Source of the DNA: Viridibacterium sp047600765
GTDB lineage: Bacteria; Pseudomonadota; Gammaproteobacteria; Burkholderiales; Rhodocyclaceae
Assembly (NCBI GenBank): GCA_047600765.1
Contig: JASGKF010000001.1
Location: 1,612,001 to 1,676,000 of the forward strand
Direction of reading: 5' to 3'
Length of the DNA: 64,000 nt
Position 1 is the stretch's first letter, and every line of letters begins with the position of its first letter. A model generated the notes under the pieces. That model ran no database searches. It was not told the DNA's origin and was given only the letters and a program-made list of their open reading frames with translations. This document shows positions 51,060 through 59,640 of the stretch, in pieces. The translations under genes and the position numbers were made by a program.

Positions 51060-51852
51060 GAAGGGTTTCGCGCAACCAGCGGTCGATGAGTTCGGCCGGG
51101 CCGCGCCAGTTTTCTTCCAGCATCATGGCGTGTCCCATGTCGGGGAAGATATGCGCCGACAGGCCGTATGTCTGTGCGGTGCGCTCGACCTCGCCGGCCG
51201 GAATGATGCGGTCTTCAGCAGCGCCGACTACCAGCATCGGTGGGCGGTGCATACGCGCGGGGCGCGGCAGGTTGAAGAGACTCATGTCCCATATCGCGCG
51301 CAAGGACTCGGGCTGGCAGTGCTGCAGGAAGTCCATCAGCGCCGCGTCGTCGATGGGCTGGTGAAACAGGCCCTCGCGCACACTGGCAAGATGCGGCGCG
51401 CCGCCACTCATCAAACGATTGAGATCGATCAACACGTTGGGGCGCTGCATGGCGAGACCGAAAGTAGCCGGCAGCAGACCCTGCGGCGGCACCGCCGCCA
51501 TCAGCACAGCCGCTGGAGCGCTCGACTCTTCGAGATACTTCTGCACCACCATGCCGCCCATCGAATGGCCGATGAGCACCGGCTCGGCCGGCAGGCGCGC
51601 GACGACATCGTGCAGGTCACGCACATAGTCATCGATGGAGAAATTGTCTGCGCCTGCGTGCCCACGACTGTCGCCATGGCCTGACAGTGACAGGGCATGC
51701 ACCGCCCAGCCGCGACTGGCGAAGAACGGCAGGTAGTTGGGCGCCCACTGCCAGGCGCCACTGAAAGCGCCGTGGATGAACAGCAGGGGCGGACCCTGGG
51801 TCTGGCCCGTCGCCTGTTCCGTCAGCAGTTCAAGTCTGAATGTTCCGTGCAT
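51052..51852 (-). CDS. alpha/beta hydrolase
   Basis: 266-residue cytoplasmic hydrolase. Oxyanion loop LFIHGAFSGAWQW, nucleophile elbow GHSMGG (Ser), acid Asp in LVVGAAEDRII and catalytic His in DMGHAMMLEENW. Length and lid features fit the general AB_hydrolase_6 family of esterases or lactonases; the substrate cannot be predicted. The gene is monocistronic and convergent to the preceding membrane-protein gene. Confidence 0.85.
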   Translation of the reverse strand: MHGTFRLELLTEQATGQTQGPPLLFIHGAFSGAWQWAPNYLPFFASRGWAVHALSLSGHGDSRGHAGADNFSIDDYVRDLHDVVARLPAEPVLIGHSMGGMVVQKYLEESSAPAAVLMAAVPPQGLLPATFGLAMQRPNVLIDLNRLMSGGAPHLASVREGLFHQPIDDAALMDFLQHCQPESLRAIWDMSLFNLPRPARMHRPPMLVVGAAEDRIIPAGEVERTAQTYGLSAHIFPDMGHAMMLEENWRGPAELIDRWLRETLLT

Positions 51853-51927
51853 GCCGCAAGTTTACGCGGAAGACGGCATGGCGCGCGAACCGCGCCACAT
51901 CACCACAACATGCATTTGTCGTATCTA

Positions 51928-52912
51928 TCAGTTGCCCGACATGATGCGGATCATCAGGTCTGTCGCTTCCTGATTCTTGACCACCGGTGCGTAGGTGTCC
52001 TTCATGCGCGCCACGAAGTTGGCCGAGCCCTTGAGCACGCTGAACTTGACGCCGGCTTTCTCCAGCCGCGCCTTGACGCGGGCTTCGAGCTGCGCGCGCT
52101 GCTGGCGCATGTAGGTCGCCGATTCACGCGCTGCCGTGCGCACCAGCTCCTTGTCGGCATCGCTGAGCGCAGCCCAGCGCTGCGTCGAACACCACCAGCG
52201 CCTCGGGCAACACGTTGTGGTGGCTGAACACGAACCATGGGGCGATCTTGTAATGCTCGGTAATTTCGTAAGACAGGATGTCGTTCTCAGCCGCGTCCAG
52301 CTCGCCGTTCTTGAGTGCATCACCGACCTTGTCGAACGCCATCGTGGACGGCACGCCGCCCAGGGCCTTGACCATGCTGATCATGGATTCGCGGTTGGCC
52401 ACGCGCATGCGCAGCTTCTCGAAGTCGGTCGAAAAGCGCAGCGGCTTGCTGCGCGAATAAAAGGAGCGCGAACCGCCGTTGTACCAGGCCAGCACGATGT
52501 AGCCCTTCTTCGCCAGCGACTCTTCGAGACTCATGCCGATACCGCCATCGAGCACGCGCAGCATGTGCTCCTGATCGCTGAACAGGAAGGGCAGGGACAG
52601 CACCTCCATCTCCGGCACCGCCTCGGTCAGCGCCACGTTGCTGAGCACCGCGAAATCGATTTCACCTTTTTTAAATTTAGGCACCACGTCCTTCTGTGCG
52701 CCCAGCTCCTGCCGCCACAGGGTCTGACCTTCAAAACGGCTCTGGCTTTTCTGCTTGAGCAGCTCGAAGAAACGCAGCATCCCCTGATGGTTGGGGTACT
52801 CGTTGTTCTCCAGCACCCAGCCCTTCAAGGGCGTCGCCGCCATGGCGGCCGGCGCAAAGCAACCCAGACTGAGCAGAATGGGCACGAATAGGCGGGTGAC
52901 ATGCTGAAACAT
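51928..52912 (-). CDS. TRAP-type substrate-binding protein (DctP-like), frameshifted in this sequence
   Basis: Periplasmic binding protein of the DctP family, 327 residues after repair, with a signal peptide (FVPILLSLGCFAPAAMA). Typical blocks: VVPKFKKGEIDFAVLSNVAL, FLFSDQEHMLRVLDG, LRMRVANRESMISMVKALGGVPSTMAF (blocks). An extra base at 52188/52189 changes GTCGAC to GTTCGAC; removing it joins LPEALVV to STQRWAALSDADKELV, a standard DctP helix. The conserved Arg that binds the carboxylate is in RVANRESM. No DctQ or DctM membrane genes are adjacent, so it is an orphan. Confidence 0.82.
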
Positions 52913-53172
52913 GGCAGGACTTCCTTATAAATCAATCAACTGGCAGATTTGAAGTATTTCATGGTTTTAAAGTTGCGGACAGTGAAATGGGCACCCATCC
53001 GTCGCTTTTGTCACATGCCAGGCTCATGCGACACACATTCTCACAATTCATATTGCATACACTTGAAATAGTCTCATGCCGGCAGCCAGAACACCCTTCC
53101 GGCTGTCGCCGATCTGCCTGTCACGGTATCCTGCGAACCCCTGCCCACATTTGATTTCATACGGATACCTAC

Positions 53173-53883
53173 ATGCCTGACGCCATCACCACGCCCAGCG
53201 GCCTTGTCTATGAAGATCTCACCCCCGGTGACGGCCGCGTCGCCGAAGCTGGTCGCACCGTTGTCGTGCACTACACAGGCTGGCTCACCACGGGCGAAAA
53301 GTTCGACTCCAGCAAAGACCACGGCGAGCCGTTTGCGTTCCCTCTGGGTCGCCAACATGTGATTGCTGGCTGGGACGAAGGCGTGCAGGGCATGAAGATC
53401 GGCGGCACGCGCAAGCTGACCATCCCGCCCCACCTGGCCTATGGCGAAGAGGGCGCCGGCAGCGACATTCCGCCAAATGCCACGCTGGTTTTCGAAGTCG
53501 AGCTGCTGGACGTCGAAAAGCCCTTCGACATGAGCATGCAGAACCCCATCACCACTGAAACCGGCCTCGTCTATGAAGACTCCGTGCTGGGTTCCGGCGC
53601 GCTCGCCAAGGCTGGCCGCCACGTCGTCGTGCACTACACCGGCTGGCTCACTGACGGCACCAAGTTCGACTCCAGCAAGGACCGTAACGACCCCTTCAGC
53701 TTCCCCCTCGGTGGTCGTCGCGTCATCGCGGGTTGGGATGAAGGCGTAGCCGGCATGAAGGTCGGTGGCACGCGCAAGCTGGTCATCCCGCCCCAGCTGG
53801 GCTACGGCGCGCGCGGTGCCGGCGGCGTCATCCCGCCGAACGCCACTCTGGTGTTCGAAGTCGAGCTGCTGGAGATTCTTTGA
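53173..53883 (+). CDS. tandem FKBP-type peptidyl-prolyl isomerase
   Basis: 236 residues with two complete FKBP domains: about residues 8-116 and 126-236. Each has VVHYTGWL, KFDSSKD, VIAGWDEGV, GGTRKL and IPPNATLVFEVELL. The repeats are about 70 percent identical by eye, so they come from a recent duplication and fusion. No signal peptide, so it acts in the cytoplasm. Usual small FKBPs have one domain of about 110 residues. The active-site aromatic residues are present in both copies. The next gene starts within its stop (TTGA). Confidence 0.9.
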   Translation: MPDAITTPSGLVYEDLTPGDGRVAEAGRTVVVHYTGWLTTGEKFDSSKDHGEPFAFPLGRQHVIAGWDEGVQGMKIGGTRKLTIPPHLAYGEEGAGSDIPPNATLVFEVELLDVEKPFDMSMQNPITTETGLVYEDSVLGSGALAKAGRHVVVHYTGWLTDGTKFDSSKDRNDPFSFPLGGRRVIAGWDEGVAGMKVGGTRKLVIPPQLGYGARGAGGVIPPNATLVFEVELLEIL

Positions 53884-54479
53884 TCGCCCCCGGCCTGCGC
53901 CTGCCCGTCGCCCTGACGGCGCTGGTGCTGGCCGCGCTGCTCGCATCGGGCATTGCCCCGCACGACCGCCTGACCTGGTGGCTGGAAATCGCCCCGGTGC
54001 TGATCGTGCTGCCGCTGGCCTGGACGCTGCGGCAGCGCTTTCCGCTCACGCCCCTGCTGCAGTTGCTGCTGACCCTGCACGCCATCGTGCTGATCGTCGG
54101 CGGCGCCTGGACCTATGCCCGCGTGCCCTTCGGCTTCTGGCTGCAGGATCTGTTCGAGCTGTCGCGCAACCCCTACGACAAGATCGGCCACTTCCTGCAA
54201 GGCGTCACCCCGGCGCTGTTCATGCGCGAATTCCTGCTGCGCAGTGAGCGCGTGCGCGGCACGGGTTTGGCGGCCGCCTTGTCGGTCAGCGTCGCGCTGG
54301 CCTTCTCGGCCATCTACGAGCTCATCGAATGGATCTCGGCCCTGCTGCTGGGGCAAGGCGCCGATGAATTCCTCGGCACACAGGGCGACGTGTGGGACAC
54401 GCAATCGGATATGGCCCTCGCCCTTCTGGGCGCCGTGCTGGCGTTGTTGCTCATTCGCCGCAAATGGACCGCTGCATGA
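53880..54479 (+). CDS. DUF2238/YjdF family membrane protein
   Basis: 199-residue membrane protein with about six hydrophobic segments, including VALTALVLAALLASG, PVLIVLPLAWTL and LQLLLTLHAIVLIVGGAW. Signature ARVPFGFWLQDLF-ELSRNPYDKIGHFLQGVTPA and QGDVWDTQSDMALALLGA mark the DUF2238 family. Function unknown. The start is TTG at 53880, overlapping the FKBP stop (TTGA) with GGAG upstream; it couples in turn to ybaK through ATGA. Confidence 0.82.
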   Translation: MIAPGLRLPVALTALVLAALLASGIAPHDRLTWWLEIAPVLIVLPLAWTLRQRFPLTPLLQLLLTLHAIVLIVGGAWTYARVPFGFWLQDLFELSRNPYDKIGHFLQGVTPALFMREFLLRSERVRGTGLAAALSVSVALAFSAIYELIEWISALLLGQGADEFLGTQGDVWDTQSDMALALLGAVLALLLIRRKWTAA

Positions 54480-54955
54480 GCGCCAAAACCCCCGTCACCA
54501 CCGCCGTACGCGTACTGCGCGACCACAAGGTCGACTTCACGGACCATCTCTACGACTACGAAGAGAAAGGCGGCACTGCCGTCAGCAGCCGCGAGCTGGG
54601 CGTCGATGAGCATGCCGTCATCAAGACCCTGATCATGGAAGACGAGAACAAGCGTCCGCTGATCGTGCTCATGCACGGCGACCGCGAAGTCTCGACCAAG
54701 AACCTCGCCCGTCTCATCGGCGTGAAAACCATCGTGCCCTGCAACCCCGAAGTCGCCAACCGCCACTCGGGTTACATGGTCGGCGGCACCAGCCCCTTCG
54801 GCACCAAGAAAGCCATGCCGGTCTACATGCACCAGGACATCGCCACGCTACCAAAGATCTACATCAACGGCGGCAAGCGCGGCTACCTCGTCGGCCTCGC
54901 GCCGCAGATCGTCATCAGCATCCTCAAGCCCACCCTGGGCGACATCGCGGCCTGA
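54476..54955 (+). CDS. ybaK: Cys-tRNA(Pro)/Cys-tRNA(Cys) deacylase YbaK
   Basis: 159-residue trans-editing enzyme that hydrolyses mischarged Cys-tRNA(Pro). The YbaK/ProX fold is marked by VIKTLIMEDENKRPLIVLMHGDREV (blocks), KNLARLIGVKTIVPCNPEVANRHSGYMVGG (blocks) and SPFGTKKAMPVYM with the catalytic Lys. The ATG overlaps the preceding stop (ATGA), so FKBP, YjdF-like and ybaK form one coupled unit. Confidence 0.92.
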   Translation: MSAKTPVTTAVRVLRDHKVDFTDHLYDYEEKGGTAVSSRELGVDEHAVIKTLIMEDENKRPLIVLMHGDREVSTKNLARLIGVKTIVPCNPEVANRHSGYMVGGTSPFGTKKAMPVYMHQDIATLPKIYINGGKRGYLVGLAPQIVISILKPTLGDIAA

Positions 54956-54961
54956 GCAGCC

Positions 54962-56059
54962 TCACTTGCCGAACAGCTTGCCAAGCGCGTTGCCGACCTG
55001 ATCGACCGCATCACCAGCGCTCTTGCCCTGCGCATCGCCCCCCAGGCCGACGAGCTGGATCACGGCCTTGCCGGCCTGTGCGTAGATCGCCTCGTTGAGC
55101 GAGAAGCGCGAATCGTCGAGATTGCCCTGCACGGTGAAGTCCAGCGCGACGGGGCGGCGTGTATCGGCATCGAGGCCCTTTGAGCGCGCGAACAGCGCTG
55201 CGGCTTCGCGCGTGAGGCCCACCGCACCACCGAGTTCGAGACCATTCAGCTGCAGATGCCCCGGCGCAGTCAGCCGGCGCTTGTCGACCTTGCTGCGCAC
55301 ATCCAGTGCCAGCGTGCCGGCCTTCACATCCGCATAGGGCTTGCGAAACAGGTAGGGCTCGACGAGCTTGACCGGCGTGTCCGCCAGCCTGAGCTCAAGG
55401 TCCGCATCCAGCGTACTGGCGACCAGCCAGCCTTCCAGCGACAGCTTGCCCTGACCGCCAACACGCGCCTGCACGTCAAGCTTGCTGCGTGCGTCCAGTG
55501 CCGGCAGTTCGAGATCACCGAGATCCAGCGACAGGGCTTCAAGCGGGATGTGATGCGTCTTGCCACCGAGGGTCGCGTCGTAGAAATCCACACGGCTCTT
55601 GCGCAGCGCAATGTGGCCAATGCGTACCTTCAAGCCGCCACTGCCGGATGAAGCATCGCCGTCGCGCTTCTCTGCTGCCTTCTTCGGTTTGTCGAGCAGG
55701 GCTGGCACGATCTTCATGCCATTGCGTGTGCGCAGCATGGTCAGTGCGGCGTCCTCGATGTCGATGCGCGACACCACGATGTTGCCACCGAGCAAACTGC
55801 GCAAATCCGGCGTGACGTAGACACGGGCAGCACGCAGCTCGTCCTGCGTCGGCCAGCCCAGCTGGCTGGCGCGGATGCGCAGGCCATCGATCTCGATACG
55901 CGCAAAGCCGACGCGGATCTCGCCGACCTCACCCGTTTTGCCGAGCGCATCCACTATCTGCGTGCGCAGCAGATGCAGGGCAGCGTAGTAGGCACTCACC
56001 ACCAGCACGGCGAGCAGGGGCACAGCAATCAGCAGACCAAGGCGGAGACGGCGGCTCAT
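54962..56059 (-). CDS. AsmA-like / DUF748 family protein
   Basis: 365 residues with an N-terminal membrane anchor (LGLLIAVPLLAVLVVSAYYAALHLL) and a long beta-rich periplasmic part of the AsmA/DUF748 type: RVGFARIEIDGLRIR, GGNIVVSRIDIEDAALTMLRTRNG (blocks), RIGHIALRKSRVDFYDATL. The family includes intermembrane lipid-transfer bridges such as YdbH and TamB, but this member is short, so such a role is only an inference. It ends 6 bp from the convergent ybaK gene. Confidence 0.72.
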   Translation of the reverse strand: MSRRLRLGLLIAVPLLAVLVVSAYYAALHLLRTQIVDALGKTGEVGEIRVGFARIEIDGLRIRASQLGWPTQDELRAARVYVTPDLRSLLGGNIVVSRIDIEDAALTMLRTRNGMKIVPALLDKPKKAAEKRDGDASSGSGGLKVRIGHIALRKSRVDFYDATLGGKTHHIPLEALSLDLGDLELPALDARSKLDVQARVGGQGKLSLEGWLVASTLDADLELRLADTPVKLVEPYLFRKPYADVKAGTLALDVRSKVDKRRLTAPGHLQLNGLELGGAVGLTREAAALFARSKGLDADTRRPVALDFTVQGNLDDSRFSLNEAIYAQAGKAVIQLVGLGGDAQGKSAGDAVDQVGNALGKLFGK

Positions 56060-56099
56060 GCAGCAAGCTTAGTCCAAGTACAACAGCGCCTGCGTCCCC

Positions 56100-57404
56100 T
56101 CAGCCCGCCCACCACGCCGAACGGCGCAGCAGCCGTTCGCGCTCTGCACGCGGCGAATGACGATCTGGCGCACAGCAGTGACGCAGGTACTGGGCCGCCG
56201 CGTGGCGTGCGCTGAAGCGCGCCAGCGTCGCTTCGACAATGGGCGGATAAGCCTGCAGGGCTTTGTCGAGGAGGCCAGCCAGCGCAACCGGGTCATCACG
56301 CTGGCACAGCCAGGGCGCCAGCGTCCCGGTCAGGATTTCAGACGGGCCGGTCGGACAATCCGTGCTGACTACGGGCGTACCGAGAATCAGGGCTTCGATC
56401 AGCACGGTCGGCAAACCTTCGCTGTCCGACGACATGGCAAACAGGTCGGCATGCCGGATCCAGGGATAGGGGTTCTGCTGGAAGCCGGGCAGCACGACAC
56501 GATCCGTCAGCCCCAGCGTCGCAATCAACTCCTGCGTCTGCGCCAGCCAATGCTTTTCCGAATCGGTATAGGCGTCACCAATCAGCACCAGCTTGTGCGT
56601 CCGCGCCGCAGCACTTTGTGCAAAGGCATGCAGCAACACGTCCTGCCGTTTGCGCTTGCTGAAGCGTGCGACGTACACGATGTAGGGCTGCGCCAGGTCC
56701 GGAACGAAAGCCTCGCCCATGGCCCGGATCGCTTCGAAATCGAAAGGGTTGTAGATGGTGCGCATGCTGCGCGGTACGACACCGGCGCGACGCACGATGT
56801 CATCCTGCATCGCGTCGGACACCGTGACGATATGGCGATTGCCATAGATGGCGCGGAAATGGTGATGCCACTTCAGCGAGTGCCATAGACGCTTGAGCCC
56901 GGTGCGATGGCCGATCTTGCTTTGCAGGTACTCCGCCATCGAGTTGCGGTAGCGGATATAGACGTGCGGCAAGCCCGCCAGCCGCGAAATGCGATCCGCA
57001 TCCTCGGCGTTCGAAACGAAGAAGTCGAAGGGCCGACCGCCCTGCTCGATTCTTGCGACCAGCCTGTCGAGACGCCAGGCCAGCAGCAGGCGGTTGAGCC
57101 ACTTGTTGCGCAGGGGATGCCCGTCTTCGGACAGGGCATGCACGCGGATGCCGGCCGGCAAGCTGTGCTGGATCTCGTTGCGCACGAGGATCACGTGCAC
57201 CTCGTGCCCCTGCTGCTGAAATGCCTGGGCGAGATTGAGCACCACGCGTTCGGCGCCGCCGCCGATCAGGGAGTCGATCAGCAGGCCGATGCGACGCCTG
57301 GCAGTTTGCCCGTGCAAGCCCTTTGACTTGATTGAAAACCTGGCTAAAGCATTGATTTTACTGCCATGGCCAGTTCCCCGTAATGCATGAACCCCGGATT
57401 GCAT
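56100..57404 (-). CDS. family 4 glycosyltransferase
   Basis: GT-B fold retaining glycosyltransferase, 434 residues. N-domain RIGLLIDSLIGGGAERVVLNLA with the GGxE loop; C-domain YIVYVARFSKRKRQDVLLHAFA (blocks) and the donor-binding SSDSEGLPTVLIEALILGTPVVSTDCPTGPSEIL (blocks) with the EX7E pattern. Acceptor unknown; likely cell-surface polysaccharide or LPS. I chose the ATG at 57404, with AGGGG five bases upstream. That ribosome site can pair with CCCCTACG further upstream, which may control translation. No other glycan genes are adjacent. Confidence 0.82.
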   Translation of the reverse strand: MQSGVHALRGTGHGSKINALARFSIKSKGLHGQTARRRIGLLIDSLIGGGAERVVLNLAQAFQQQGHEVHVILVRNEIQHSLPAGIRVHALSEDGHPLRNKWLNRLLLAWRLDRLVARIEQGGRPFDFFVSNAEDADRISRLAGLPHVYIRYRNSMAEYLQSKIGHRTGLKRLWHSLKWHHHFRAIYGNRHIVTVSDAMQDDIVRRAGVVPRSMRTIYNPFDFEAIRAMGEAFVPDLAQPYIVYVARFSKRKRQDVLLHAFAQSAAARTHKLVLIGDAYTDSEKHWLAQTQELIATLGLTDRVVLPGFQQNPYPWIRHADLFAMSSDSEGLPTVLIEALILGTPVVSTDCPTGPSEILTGTLAPWLCQRDDPVALAGLLDKALQAYPPIVEATLARFSARHAAAQYLRHCCAPDRHSPRAERERLLRRSAWWAG

Positions 57405-57700
57405 GATGGCCCCTACGATGTTGCACCACAACAAAATATACGTATATCACGTAGGGGAAGCCCGTATAAGCCGCCATTTGGGCAGCTTTCTATGCCGAAC
57501 GGGTTTTGAAATGGCTGGGCGCGCGGGCGCCCCCGACGAGCAAGCGCCCGTTCCATCAGAGGAAATTGCGCAACAGGAGCGTCGCAAGGTGTGCCCAGGA
57601 AAGCCGGGCATGAAGTAGTGCGCACTGCGGCATCGCGCCGCATGCATTGCGTGAACAAGTCTGACGCGCTGGCAGCCCGGGCGGGCTACCAGCCCATGGC
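57405..57700. other. intergenic region between the GT4 gene and zwf
   Basis: 296 bp. The left part holds the 8-bp inverted repeat over the GT4 ribosome site (57410-57457) and the AT palindrome ATATACGTATAT (57436-57447). A GC stem near 57678-57697 could end zwf transcripts but lacks a T tract. No gene seen. Confidence 0.5.
57410..57457 (-). promoter_or_regulatory. possible ribosome-site-sequestering hairpin
   Basis: On the minus strand CCCCTACG (57457-57450), 32 nt, then CGTAGGGG (57417-57410), which includes the Shine-Dalgarno sequence, then five bases and the ATG of the GT4 gene. Pairing would hide the ribosome site. The pairing is seen; its use is inferred. Confidence 0.45.
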
Positions 57701-59179
<1,479 letters not shown>

Positions 59180-59270
59180 CGACAACTCCGTGCTGGGTCG
59201 GGATGTCTTCAGTGTAACGCGAGCACCCGCCGGCTTTGATGACCGGCTTACAGCCTCCCGGATATAGCGC

Positions 59271-59459
59271 TCATGCCAATCCGTTGATGTGCTCTTCGAA
59301 AGGCTCGGGCTCGGCGACCGGCTTGGGCCGGCGCCTGTCCATGAACCAGGACATCAACCAGCCCAGCGGGGCGGGATGGAAGTCCATGTCGTCTGCCTGT
59401 GCGGCCTCGGCCGCGAGCGGCGGCGCTGTCAACTCGGGGGTAGGGAGTGACGTCTGCAT
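59271..59459 (-). CDS. small hypothetical protein
   Basis: 62 residues, no recognised family. Pro- and acid-rich start (TSLPTPELTAPPLAAEAAQADD), a short central hydrophobic/aromatic patch (PLGWLMSWFMDRRRPKP) and an acidic end. AGAGGTG lies upstream of the ATG. On the same strand as zwf and 91 bp ahead of it. Codon use looks like its neighbours, but the evidence that it is expressed is thin. Confidence 0.4.
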   Translation of the reverse strand: MQTSLPTPELTAPPLAAEAAQADDMDFHPAPLGWLMSWFMDRRRPKPVAEPEPFEEHINGLA

Positions 59460-59584
59460 GATGCACCTCTCGATTTCGGGCCTGTCCTGAAATGCCGGCC
59501 CCTTGGTTCACGCTATGCACGACAACGCCACATCGCCAATTGGGAGAATTTATGCCTGCCTGCAGCCCGCTCTATGGCCACGCC

Positions 59585-59616
59585 AAACAAAAACCCCCGG
59601 ACCAGCCGGGGGTTTT
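59585..59616 (-). terminator. rho-independent terminator of the pectate lyase gene
   Basis: Arms AAAACCCCCGG (59590-59600) and CCGGGGGTTTT (59606-59616) around ACCAG, followed on the minus strand by TTTTTGTTTGG. 25 bp after the stop. Confidence 0.88.
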
Positions 59617-59640
59617 CGATCCAGCACAGCGCAAAGCCGC

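Noticed and set aside
57413..57658. Small frame (81 codons, minus strand) between the GT4 gene and zwf
   Set aside because: No ribosome site, Arg/Pro-rich composition, and it overlaps the hairpin region; probably non-coding.
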